A DNA stretch of 8,880 nt from Trueperaceae bacterium. Its GTDB lineage: Bacteria; Deinococcota; Deinococci; Deinococcales; Trueperaceae. Position numbers and translations under genes: made by a program. The notes under the pieces were generated by a model, which made no database searches, was not told where the DNA came from, and saw nothing but the letters and a program-made list of their open reading frames with translations. Every line of letters starts with the position of its first letter. Position 1 is the first letter of the stretch. The stretch is taken from NCBI GenBank assembly GCA_029210865.1, contig JARGGE010000096.1:1-8880 (forward strand). The letters are read 5' to 3'. Below are positions 1 to 5,414 of this stretch, piece after piece.

Positions 1-157
1 GGCGGGGGGTCCGCGAAGGCATGAGGCGCCTCCTGTACGTGGGATGCGTCCAGGCTAGCACCGAGTTCCCGCGCGTCCAGGAGCGATGCACGTCGCGGGC
101 TCCGGTGCCCGCTTACCCTGGGGCCACCTCGATCCGCCCGACCCTGGAAGGACCCGC
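1..157. other. Left-edge intergenic stretch
   Basis: No gene can be supported here. One plus frame reads GGGSAKA and stops at 22-24, which could be the last residues of a gene lying outside the window, but seven residues prove nothing. Another plus frame stays open to about 166 without a recognisable protein. A -10-like TACCCT lies at 114-119 with no convincing -35 box. A purine-rich ribosome binding site, GGAAGGA, at 146-152 serves the alkylation-repair gene that starts at 158. Confidence 0.3.
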
Positions 158-868
158 ATGTCCATGACCGCCCCCCAAGCCCTTGCCCGCCTGGAAGCCC
201 TCGGCACCGAGAAGGTGCGTGCCCAGAACCGCAAGCGCGGCGCCGGCGACGCCCAGTTCGGCGTCCTGAACGGCGACGTGCGCAAGTTGGCCAAGGAGAC
301 GGGGCGCGATCACGCCCTGGCGCTCGAGCTGTGGGCGACGGGCATCGTCGAGGCGCGCCTGCTCGCGATCCTGATCCTGGAGCCCAAGCGCCTGTCGGCC
401 GCGGAGCTCGACGCGATGGTGCGCAGCGTCGACTTCGTGGGCGTCGCCGACTGGCTCGATTCCTACGTGGTCCGCAAGCACCCGGAGAAGGAAGCGCTGC
501 GGCAGGCTTGGATGGCCGACGCGGACCCCTGGGCGGCGCGCTTCGGCTGGAGCCTCACCGCCGAGCGGGTCGGCAAGGACTCCGATGGCCTCGACCTGGG
601 CGCGCTGCTCGACCGCATCGAGCGCGAGCTCGCGGGCGCCGCGCCCGAGGCGCAGTGGACGATGAACAACACGCTCGCCGGCATCGGCATCCACCACCTC
701 GAGCACCGGACGCGCGCGCTCGCGATCGGCGAGGCGCTGGGCGTCTACCGCGACCACACGACGCCGCGCGGCTGCACGTCGCCGTTCGCGCCCATCTGGA
801 TCGGCGAGATGGTGCGGCGCCTTGAGGCGCCGGGGCGGCAGGGGGACGTCGTCCGCAGCGGATCGTGA
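158..868 (+). CDS. DNA alkylation repair protein, AlkD superfamily (COG4912)
   Basis: This 236-residue protein belongs to the all-helical HEAT-like-repeat DNA glycosylase family, which excises bulky or cationic N3- and N7-alkylpurines without flipping the base. Its length matches Bacillus cereus AlkD (about 237 residues). Family-typical blocks are the N-terminal NRKRGAGDAQFGV (24-36) followed by DVRKLAKE, the tryptophan- and aspartate-containing helix DWLDSYVVRKHP (98-109), DPWAARFGW (123-131) and WTMNNTLAGIGIHH (167-180). W99 and D101 sit where the family keeps its Trp/Asp catalytic surface, but that assignment is by eye. I chose the ATG at 158 because GGAAGGA ends 5 nt upstream; the ATG at 164 is the alternative. 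The reading frame is open back to 86, but those residues look non-coding. An AlkZ-like glycosylase at the other end of the window gives a second, unrelated alkylation-repair enzyme. Confidence 0.85.
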   Translation: MSMTAPQALARLEALGTEKVRAQNRKRGAGDAQFGVLNGDVRKLAKETGRDHALALELWATGIVEARLLAILILEPKRLSAAELDAMVRSVDFVGVADWLDSYVVRKHPEKEALRQAWMADADPWAARFGWSLTAERVGKDSDGLDLGALLDRIERELAGAAPEAQWTMNNTLAGIGIHHLEHRTRALAIGEALGVYRDHTTPRGCTSPFAPIWIGEMVRRLEAPGRQGDVVRSGS

Positions 869-893
869 CGTACACCGTGCGCTAACGGGTACG
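869..893. promoter_or_regulatory. Imperfect inverted repeat upstream of the RHH antitoxin
   Basis: CGTACACCGT (869-878) faces ACGGGTACG (885-893). The arms are complementary apart from one unpaired base. The repeat fills the short gap between the alkylation-repair stop and the antitoxin ribosome binding site (AGGAGGT, 896-902). Ribbon-helix-helix antitoxins normally repress their own operon through such dyads, so this is a plausible autoregulatory operator. No clear -35/-10 pair accompanies it. Confidence 0.4.
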
Positions 894-906
894 GCAGGAG
901 GTCGCG

Positions 907-1161
907 ATGACCACGAAGCTCACGCTGCGCATGGACGAGCACCTCACCGAGGTGGCGAAGCGCCATGCCGCCACGCACGACACGTCGGTGTCGCGGATGG
1001 TCGCGGCGTACTTCGAAGCGCTCGAGGCGCTCTCGGCGGACGCCGAGCGCGGTGCGTTACCGGCGCCATCCGATCGCCTCAGGGCGCTCGTGGGGGTGCT
1101 GCCGTCCGAGCCGGAGCCCGAAAAGGCGTACCGCGCCTACCTGGAGGTCAAGCACGCGTGA
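907..1161 (+). CDS. Ribbon-helix-helix antitoxin, DUF6364-like
   Basis: This 84-residue protein opens with MTTKLTLRMDEHLTEVAK, a short beta strand followed by a helix, then HDTSVSRMVAAYFEAL, the turn and second helix of a MetJ/Arc-type ribbon-helix-helix fold. The pattern matches DUF6364 antitoxins. The acidic, proline-rich tail (about 48-84) is the part expected to wrap and block the toxin. AGGAGGT at 896-902 is well placed for the ATG at 907. The gene ends in a 4-nt overlap (GTGA) with the PIN toxin, so the two are translationally coupled. In this class the antitoxin binds DNA as a dimer, and the toxin-antitoxin complex tightens repression. The exact family name rests on pattern recognition only. 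Confidence 0.8.
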   Translation: MTTKLTLRMDEHLTEVAKRHAATHDTSVSRMVAAYFEALEALSADAERGALPAPSDRLRALVGVLPSEPEPEKAYRAYLEVKHA

Positions 1162-1592
1162 GGGTCCTGGTCGACACCAACGTCGTGCTCGACGGTCTGA
1201 TGGCACGAGCGCCCCACCTGGACCATGCCCTCGCCATCTTCGCGCTCGTCGAGGCGGGTCGCGTGCGCGGGGTGCTCGGCGCGACGACGGTGACGACGGT
1301 GTTCCACTTGGCGGTCAAGGCGGTCGGCCCCAAGGCGGCGGCTCGGCACGTCCGCGCGCTCCTCGAGCTGTTCGACGTCGCCTCCATCGATCGGGCCGTC
1401 TTGCTGCGCGCGCTCGACGTGGGGTTCGTCGGCTTCGAGGACGCTGTCCTGCCCGAGGCGGGTCGTTCGACGGGGGGCGACGCCATCGTGACGCGCGACC
1501 GCTCCGGGTTCACCGCGGCGACGCTCCCGGTGTTCACGCCGGACGCCCTCCTCGCCGCGCTTCGAGGCGCGGCGGGCACGGACGGTCGGTGA
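1158..1592 (+). CDS. PIN-domain ribonuclease toxin (VapC-like, PIN_3 type)
   Basis: A 144-residue PIN-domain protein with a GTG start overlapping the antitoxin stop by 4 nt. PIN toxins are Mg2+-dependent endoribonucleases that cleave tRNA or rRNA. The first acidic residue is D6 in LVDTNVVLD. The central acidic pair is E94-D95 in GFEDAV, and the last acids are D108 and D114 in GGDAIVTRD, followed by a PVFTPDALLA strand typical of the PIN_3 subfamily (PF13470-like). All expected metal ligands appear present, so the toxin should be active. The frame is open far upstream of 1158, but that part overlaps the antitoxin in another frame and looks non-coding, so the coupled GTG is the natural start. 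The RNA target cannot be told from sequence. Confidence 0.82.
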   Translation: MRVLVDTNVVLDGLMARAPHLDHALAIFALVEAGRVRGVLGATTVTTVFHLAVKAVGPKAAARHVRALLELFDVASIDRAVLLRALDVGFVGFEDAVLPEAGRSTGGDAIVTRDRSGFTAATLPVFTPDALLAALRGAAGTDGR

Positions 1593-1596
1593 GCGC

Positions 1597-1612
1597 GCGA
1601 AGCGAAGCTCGC
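1597..1612. terminator. Weak hairpin between convergent genes
   Basis: GCG-A-AGC (1597-1603), loop GAA, GCT-CGC (1607-1612) form a short GC-rich stem with one bulged A. It lies in the 21-nt gap between the PIN toxin stop and the stop of the minus-strand lipoprotein gene. There is no T tract, so it would at most be a weak bidirectional terminator. Confidence 0.2.
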
Positions 1613-1613
1613 C

Positions 1614-1898
1614 TCAGCGCCGTTTGCGCGACCCCGCGAACACCCCGCCCGAGAACCCGCCGATGCCGAGCATGAAGCCGAAGTCGTACCAGCGGCCGAG
1701 GTTGGGCACGGCGTAGACCCGCACGGCGTTGGTGAAGAGGCTGATCACGAAGGCGATCGGCGCGATGAAGCCGTGCCAGAGGCCGAGGAGGAAGCCCGGC
1801 GCGTCGGTGGCGGTGGCGTCCGGGACCTGGACGGCTGCGCAACCGGCGAGGACGAGCACGAGGAGCACGGCGGACGCGAGGGCGACGGTGCGGCGCAT
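1614..1898 (-). CDS. Small predicted lipoprotein with hydrophobic segments
   Basis: This 94-residue protein has a classic lipoprotein signal: MRR, a hydrophobic core ALASAVLLVLV, then the lipobox L-A-G-C with C20 as the expected lipidated cysteine. The mature part has one strongly hydrophobic stretch (about 37-60, including HGFIAPIAFVISLF) and a glycine-rich hydrophobic stretch (about 74-88), and ends in SRKRR. It is probably a membrane-attached envelope protein of unknown role. The ATG at 1898 is preceded on the minus strand by GGGAGGT (1902-1908). The open frame extends to 1982 but overlaps the upstream gene. The gene starts 19 nt after the stop of the TetR-like remnant, so the two were probably co-transcribed, and a TetR regulator of an envelope protein would be a natural pairing. 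Confidence 0.75.
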   Translation of the reverse strand: MRRTVALASAVLLVLVLAGCAAVQVPDATATDAPGFLLGLWHGFIAPIAFVISLFTNAVRVYAVPNLGRWYDFGFMLGIGGFSGGVFAGSRKRR

Positions 1899-1917
1899 GG
1901 GGACCTCCCGTTGGCCA

Positions 1918-2532
1918 TCATGCACCGGTGCGCGGCGCCGCGCCGCGCACCAGCAGATCGACCACGCCCTCGAGCCAAACATCGTCGGGGACCGCGTGCT
2001 CGAGCAGCGTGCGGTGCAGGAGGGCGCCGATCAGCGTGGGGAGCACCAGCTCGGGCGCGACGTCGGCGCGCCACTCGCCGCGCGCCCGCGCCCGGGCGAC
2101 CAGCGCCTCGATCGCGGCGGTGGCCGGCGCTTCGAGGCGGCGGGCGGCGAGGGCGGCCACGTGCGCTTCGGCCGGGGCGGCGAGCGCGGCGCGCGCGACC
2201 GCGCGGTCCTCGGGCTCGCCGAGGAAGGCGACCGCCCGACCCAGCAGGCCCGGCAGGTCGCCGCGCAGGCTGCCGGTGTCGGGCGCCGGCGCCGCGCGCC
2301 CCGTTCCGGGCACCGACACCACCACCACGAGCGCTGGCGCCCGCCCGTCGCCGACCTCGGCGTTGTACGCGGTGCCACCCAGGCCGCTGGGTCCGTCGTA
2401 CTCGTTGCGGACCCGCACCTGCGGCCGCGCGCGGCGGGCGGCCACGTCGGCTTCGACCAGATCGGTCACGTCGAGGTTCACCACGGCTGGGCCGACGCCG
2501 GTCGGCGTCGCGGCGCGCACCGCAGTCGGCAC
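1918..2532 (-). pseudogene. TetR effector domain lacking its HTH, joined to a secreted beta-domain remnant
   Basis: The open frame codes for 204 residues from a GTG at 2532. Residues from about 83 onward, beginning PDTGSLRGDL, follow the TetR_C_11 ligand-binding domain (PF16859-like), including ARARGEWRADVAPELVLPTL and a closing VVDLLVRG. No TetR helix-turn-helix precedes it. Residues 1-79 instead read NLDVTDLVEADVAARR, RPQVRVRNEYDG and APALVVVVSVP, which resemble the end of a DNRLRE or related extracellular beta-sandwich domain. The same frame runs on upstream to about 2590 with similar composition and no ATG. The simplest reading is two gene fragments joined near 2295. Without a DNA-binding domain it cannot act as a classical repressor. 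No ribosome binding site stands out at the GTG. The domain names come from motif recognition without a profile search. Confidence 0.6.
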
Positions 2533-2551
2533 GGACCGAAGCGTTCGTTCT

Positions 2552-2572
2552 GGACGTTCGTCGGCGACGTCC
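2552..2572. promoter_or_regulatory. Inverted repeat and -10-like box before the MntA-HepT operon
   Basis: GGACGT (2552-2557) and ACGTCC (2567-2572) are perfect 6-bp arms around a 9-nt spacer. A -10-like TAAGGT follows at 2587-2592, and AGGAGG (2599-2604) precedes the GTG start at 2613. The dyad lies where a -35 region would be, so it could be an operator. No good -35 hexamer is visible, and 6-bp dyads are common in GC-rich DNA. Confidence 0.3.
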
Positions 2573-2612
2573 GGGACGCGGGCGAGTAAGGTGGTCGTAG
2601 GAGGTGGCGGTC

Positions 2613-2921
2613 GTGCTTCTACTGAGCGACGAGAAGCTGGAGGCCGTCGCGGTACTGTGCCGAGCCTACGGCGTGAAGCGGCTCGACCTGTTCGGTTCGG
2701 CCGCCACGGACGCCTTCCGACCCGGCGTGAGCGACGTCGACCTCTTGGTCGACTTCGGTGACATGGACGGCCGGGCCAAGGCTCACGCCTACTTCGATCT
2801 GCAGGACCGCCTGCAGGAGGTACTCGGTGCCGACGTGGACCTCGTCATGGTGGCGGCGGTCAAGAACCGATACCTCGCCCGCGACATCGAGCGCACCAAG
2901 CGGTCGCTGTATGCCGCGTAG
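2613..2921 (+). CDS. mntA: MntA-type minimal nucleotidyltransferase antitoxin
   Basis: This 102-residue protein is a minimal nucleotidyltransferase (MNT) of the polymerase-beta fold. The signature is G28-S29 in LDLFGS, then D41 and D43 in SDVDLLV, with a third metal-binding aspartate, D76, in DVDLV. Established work on MntA-HepT pairs shows that the MNT protein transfers AMP from ATP to a tyrosine on the HEPN toxin and so inactivates it. I chose the GTG at 2613 because AGGAGG (2599-2604) lies 8 nt upstream; the in-frame GTG at 2604 overlaps that site. The spacer between GS and DxD is 11 residues, one more than the canonical GSX10DXD, although many bacterial relatives share this form. The gene overlaps hepT by 11 nt, which implies tight coupling. 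Confidence 0.85.
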   Translation: MLLLSDEKLEAVAVLCRAYGVKRLDLFGSAATDAFRPGVSDVDLLVDFGDMDGRAKAHAYFDLQDRLQEVLGADVDLVMVAAVKNRYLARDIERTKRSLYAA

Positions 2922-3264
2922 CGTCGCCGCCTACCTTGCGGACATCGTCGGAGCATGCGACGCGATCGACTCGGTGCTCGAGGGTATCGATCTCGACGCG
3001 TACCTGAACCGGCGCGCCGTCCGTTCCTCGGTCGAGCGGGAGTTCATCCTCATCGGTGAGGCGGTCGCCGGCCTCCGGCGCCTCGCGCCCGAGTTGGCGG
3101 CGGGCATCACGGACGCGCGCGTCATCATCGGCTTCCGAAACGTGTTGACGCACGAGTACGCCGCTGTCGACGACGATGCGGTCTTTGGTGTGGCCACCGA
3201 GGATCTGGCGACGTTGCGCCGGGAATGCGCGGACCTGCTCGCACGCGTGGACGCCACCGAGTAG
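2911..3264 (+). CDS. hepT: HepT-type HEPN ribonuclease toxin (DUF86)
   Basis: A 117-residue all-helical HEPN protein of the DUF86/HepT family. The diagnostic motif is intact: R76-N-V-L-T-H81-E-Y83, that is RX4HXY. R76 and H81 form the RNase site in the dimer, and Y83 is the residue that MntA AMPylates in characterised pairs. Upstream helices contain VEREFILIGEAV (41-52), a typical DUF86 segment. HepT toxins cut RNA, tRNA anticodons in some cases. The ATG at 2911 lies inside the last codons of mntA. With both active sites intact, the pair looks functional. Confidence 0.87.
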   Translation: MPRSVAAYLADIVGACDAIDSVLEGIDLDAYLNRRAVRSSVEREFILIGEAVAGLRRLAPELAAGITDARVIIGFRNVLTHEYAAVDDDAVFGVATEDLATLRRECADLLARVDATE

Positions 3265-3287
3265 GTCGCGCCCAGCCGGAGGTACCG

Positions 3288-3881
3288 ATGGAGCCTGCGT
3301 ACTTCGCCTCGCCGAACGAGTTCCGCGCGTGGCTGGAGGCCCACCACGGCGACGTCGACAAGCTCTGGGTCGGCTACTTCAAGCGCGCCACCGGCCGCCC
3401 CAGCCTCACCTGGCCGGAGTCGGTGGACGAGGCGCTCTGCTACGGGTGGATCGATGGCGTGCGTCGCCGCGTCGACGAGGAGCGCTACGCGATCCGCTTC
3501 ACCCCGCGGCGGTCGGGGAGCGTGTGGAGCCAGGTCAACCTCGAGCGGGTCGCCGCGCTGACTGCCGAGGGGCGGATGCGGCCCGCAGGCTTGGCGATCC
3601 ACGCGGCGCGGCGGGCGGACGCCACCCCCGGTCCGCCCCGCGCGGAGCGGCCCGAACACCTGCCCTTACCGTACGAGCGAGCGCTGCGCGAGCGCAACGA
3701 GGACGCATGGCGGTTCTTCGCGTCGCAGTCGGGGTCCTACCGGCGCACGCTGGTCGACTGGGTGCTCGCGGCCAAGCGCGAGGAAACGCGCGTGCGGCGC
3801 GCCGAGCGGATCGCGGACGCGCTGGCCGGCGGGCAGCGCTGGATGCCGGGCGAGCCGCTGCCGACGGCAAGAGGCTCGTGA
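3288..3881 (+). CDS. YdeI/OmpD-associated family protein
   Basis: This 197-residue protein belongs to the YdeI/OmpD-associated (OmdA) family, some members of which have been linked to envelope stress or bacteriocin and peptide tolerance. The biochemical activity is unknown. Family marks are SPNEFRAWLEAHH near the start, SVDEALCYGWIDGVRRRVDE in the centre, then RFTPRRSGSVWSQVN and GRMRPAG. The C-terminal third has the usual arginine-rich helix and an ADALAGGQRW end. GGAGG at 3278-3282 is well spaced from the ATG at 3288, and the frame upstream of that overlaps hepT. Relatives of this protein are often fused to DUF1905, which here is a separate gene at 5415. Confidence 0.85.
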   Translation: MEPAYFASPNEFRAWLEAHHGDVDKLWVGYFKRATGRPSLTWPESVDEALCYGWIDGVRRRVDEERYAIRFTPRRSGSVWSQVNLERVAALTAEGRMRPAGLAIHAARRADATPGPPRAERPEHLPLPYERALRERNEDAWRFFASQSGSYRRTLVDWVLAAKREETRVRRAERIADALAGGQRWMPGEPLPTARGS

Positions 3882-3924
3882 CGCTGGCCACGCCCCTGCG
3901 ATCCGACGTGTGCCTCGCGCCGCA

Positions 3925-3968
3925 TCGACGCAACCCCCGCGCGACCGTACGCTTTCTCGTACGTTCGC
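3925..3968 (+). promoter_or_regulatory. yefM promoter with paired CGTACG operator
   Basis: A -35-like TCGACG (3925-3930) is followed after 17 nt by a -10-like TACGCT (3948-3953). Two identical CGTACG palindromes (3946-3951 and 3958-3963) have centres 12 bp apart, and the first overlaps the -10. They sit inside a larger dyad with GCGA at 3941-3944 facing TCGC at 3965-3968. As I recall, the E. coli yefM-yoeB operator also uses two hexamer palindromes (TGTACA) with 12-bp centre spacing, so the geometry is conserved and the outer bases differ. The expected transcript start is near 3960, giving a leader of about 30 nt with AGGAGG at 3979-3984. The rest of 3882-3991 shows nothing else. Confidence 0.6.
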
Positions 3969-3991
3969 TTCGAGGGCCAGGAGGTAGGGCC

Positions 3992-4234
3992 ATGGTCACC
4001 ATCACCGCGACCGAGGCGCGCCGGCGTCTCTACCAACTCCTCGACGAGGTGGCCGCGTCGCGCCAGCCCGTGCAGATCACGGGACGGCGTGGGAACGCGG
4101 TCCTCCTGTCCGATGACGACTGGCGCGCCGTCCAAGAGACGCTATCCCTGCTGTCGGTGCCCGGCATGCGGGAGTCGATCCGAGAAGGCATGGCCACGCC
4201 CATCGGGGAGCTCGAGGACGAACCCGGCTGGTGA
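3992..4234 (+). CDS. yefM: YefM/Phd-family antitoxin
   Basis: This 80-residue antitoxin begins MVTITATEARRRLYQLLDEV, the Phd/YefM DNA-binding dimer domain, followed by QPVQITGRRGNAVLLSDDDW (25-44), the hallmark second half of that domain. The tail (45-80), containing ETLSLLSVPGMRESIREGM, is the toxin-binding arm. It represses its own operon and neutralises YoeB. AGGAGG (3979-3984) sits 7 nt before the ATG, and the stop overlaps the toxin GTG (GTGA, 4231-4234). The frame is open a long way upstream but only opposite or across the YdeI gene, so this start is secure. Unlike its partner, the antitoxin gene is intact. Confidence 0.88.
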   Translation: MVTITATEARRRLYQLLDEVAASRQPVQITGRRGNAVLLSDDDWRAVQETLSLLSVPGMRESIREGMATPIGELEDEPGW

Positions 4235-4505
4235 CCTGGCGCGTGCGGTTCACCGAGCAGCTGCAGGCGGACGCCGCGAAGCGGACGGCGGCGGGTCTTC
4301 GCTCGAAGGCCGAGGCGCGGCTCGAGGTCCTCCGCGAGGGCCCGTTCCGACGGCCGCCGCCGTTCGAGAAGCTGGCGGGTGGCCGTTCGGGGCGCGTACG
4401 CGCGTCGGATCGACCTCCAGCATCGGCTCGCGTACGAGGTCGTCGCCGATGAGCGTGTGGAAGGTCCTTCGGATGTGGACGCACGACGAGCAGGAGACGC
4501 CATGA
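4231..4505 (+). pseudogene. yoeB: yoeB toxin gene broken by two +1 frameshifts
   Basis: The first 54 codons give a clear YoeB/Txe N-terminus: MTWRVRFTEQLQADAAKRTA, AGLRSKAEARLEVLREGPF and RPPPFEKLAGG. The homology then moves one frame over (YARRIDLQHRLAYEVVADERV) and later one frame again (KVLRMWTHDEQETP, stop 4503-4505). One extra base in 4390-4396 and one extra G at about 4459-4460 explain both shifts. Removing them gives a 90-residue protein with E46, R65 and H84, matching E. coli YoeB E46, R65 and H83; the tyrosine after the histidine is aspartate here. As written, translation stops at 4450-4452 after 73 codons and loses R65 and H84, so the mRNA interferase should be inactive. Two separate errors of this kind argue for real decay, but sequencing error in GC-rich DNA is possible. 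Confidence 0.85.
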
Positions 4506-5386
4506 CCGACGACCCCGTCCTCACCCGCATCCTCGCCGTCGCCAGCGCCGATCCGCGCGTCCGCGCGGTGGTGCTCTCCGGCTCCCGTGCCGACCCCGAG
4601 GCGCCCGCCGACCGCGGGCGCGGCCATGGCGTGGTGTTCGTGGTGACGGACGTCGCTCCGTACCGCGCCGAACCCGACTGGGTCGACGTCTTCGGCGAGC
4701 GCACGATCCTGCAACGTCCCGACGCGATGGGGGGCGCGCTGCCGCGTGCCGATGGCGGCGAGGCCTGGTTGATGCTCTTCGAGGACGGTTCGCGGATCGA
4801 CCTGACGCTGGTGCCGGTCGCGGCGATGGCGACCTACCGCCACGATGGCCCGGTGCGGGTGCTCGTCGACCTCCACGGCGTGGTGCCGCCGCCGCCCCCG
4901 ACGGATGCGCCGCACTTCGTGCCCGACCCGCCCACGGCGGCCGCGTTCGCCGACGTCTGCAACGAGTTCTGGTGGGTGGCGCCGTACGTCGCCAAGGGCC
5001 TGGCGCGCGGCGAGACGACGTATGCGCACCACCACTTCGATGTCGTGCTGTGCGCGCAGCTGCTCACGATGCTCGGCTGGGACGTGGCGGCGGCGAGTGG
5101 CTTCCGGCGGGGGGCCGGGAAGCATGGTCGCTCGCTCCGCCGCGAGATGGCGCTGGAGGACTGGGCACGCCTCGAGGCGACCTACGCGGGTGCCGACCCC
5201 GAGGCGGCCTGGGACGCGCTCGAGGCGATGGCCGGGCTGTTCCGCGACGTCGCGACGCGCGTGGCCGGGCGCTTCGGTTTCGATTGCTCGCAATGCGACG
5301 ACGTGCGCGTGACGGCGCACCTGCGGCGGGTGCGGGCCGCCGTCGGTTCGAGGGGCGCCGAAGCCCCGGGCGAAGCCACCGCGTAG
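4502..5386 (+). CDS. ant(6): ANT(6)-like aminoglycoside 6-adenylyltransferase with altered DxD motif
   Basis: The 294-residue product aligns along its whole length with ANT(6)/AadK enzymes, which adenylylate the 6-OH of streptomycin. Matching blocks are SADPRVRAVVLSGSR (15-29), VFGERTILQRPDAM (63-76), LMLFEDGSRIDLTLVP (90-105), CNEFWWVAPYVAKGLARGE (from about 155), and a C-terminal helical domain with GKHGRSLRREM. G27-S28-R29 and the third aspartate D100 are kept. Where ANT(6) has Asp-Tyr-Asp ahead of the F-V-V-T-D strand, this protein reads G41-H42-G43 (GGC CAT GGC). Both metal-binding aspartates are therefore missing, and adenylyl transfer is doubtful. The ATG at 4502 overlaps the original yoeB stop (ATGA), so the gene was probably read from the yefM promoter. 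The frame extends upstream to 4379, but that part is yoeB sequence. Confidence 0.82.
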   Translation: MTDDPVLTRILAVASADPRVRAVVLSGSRADPEAPADRGRGHGVVFVVTDVAPYRAEPDWVDVFGERTILQRPDAMGGALPRADGGEAWLMLFEDGSRIDLTLVPVAAMATYRHDGPVRVLVDLHGVVPPPPPTDAPHFVPDPPTAAAFADVCNEFWWVAPYVAKGLARGETTYAHHHFDVVLCAQLLTMLGWDVAAASGFRRGAGKHGRSLRREMALEDWARLEATYAGADPEAAWDALEAMAGLFRDVATRVAGRFGFDCSQCDDVRVTAHLRRVRAAVGSRGAEAPGEATA

Positions 5387-5414
5387 CATCGACGGCACCG
5401 ATCGGAGGGGGCGC

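Noticed and set aside
113..757. Long minus-strand open frame opposite the AlkD-like gene
   Set aside because: Its arginine- and alanine-rich translation shows no domain, and the plus strand holds a well-matched family. It is a GC-rich shadow.
869..906. Possible integron attC site (TAAC near 883)
   Set aside because: No RYYYAAC/GTTRRRY pair and no cassette-like spacing between genes were found. The dyad fits an RHH operator better.
1729..2761. Overlapping long plus-strand open frames across the TetR/lipoprotein region
   Set aside because: The translations are low-complexity Arg/Ala/Gly/Pro strings, while the minus strand gives a lipobox protein and TetR_C motifs.
4379..4501. Extending the ANT(6)-like protein upstream to 4379
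   Set aside because: Those 41 codons read as the middle of YoeB (YARRIDLQHRLAYEV) in the shifted frame, and the ANT(6) family starts at about 4502.
4231..4505. Programmed frameshifting in yoeB
   Set aside because: Two +1 shifts in one short gene, with no slippery heptamer or stimulatory stop at either point. Decay or sequencing error is simpler.
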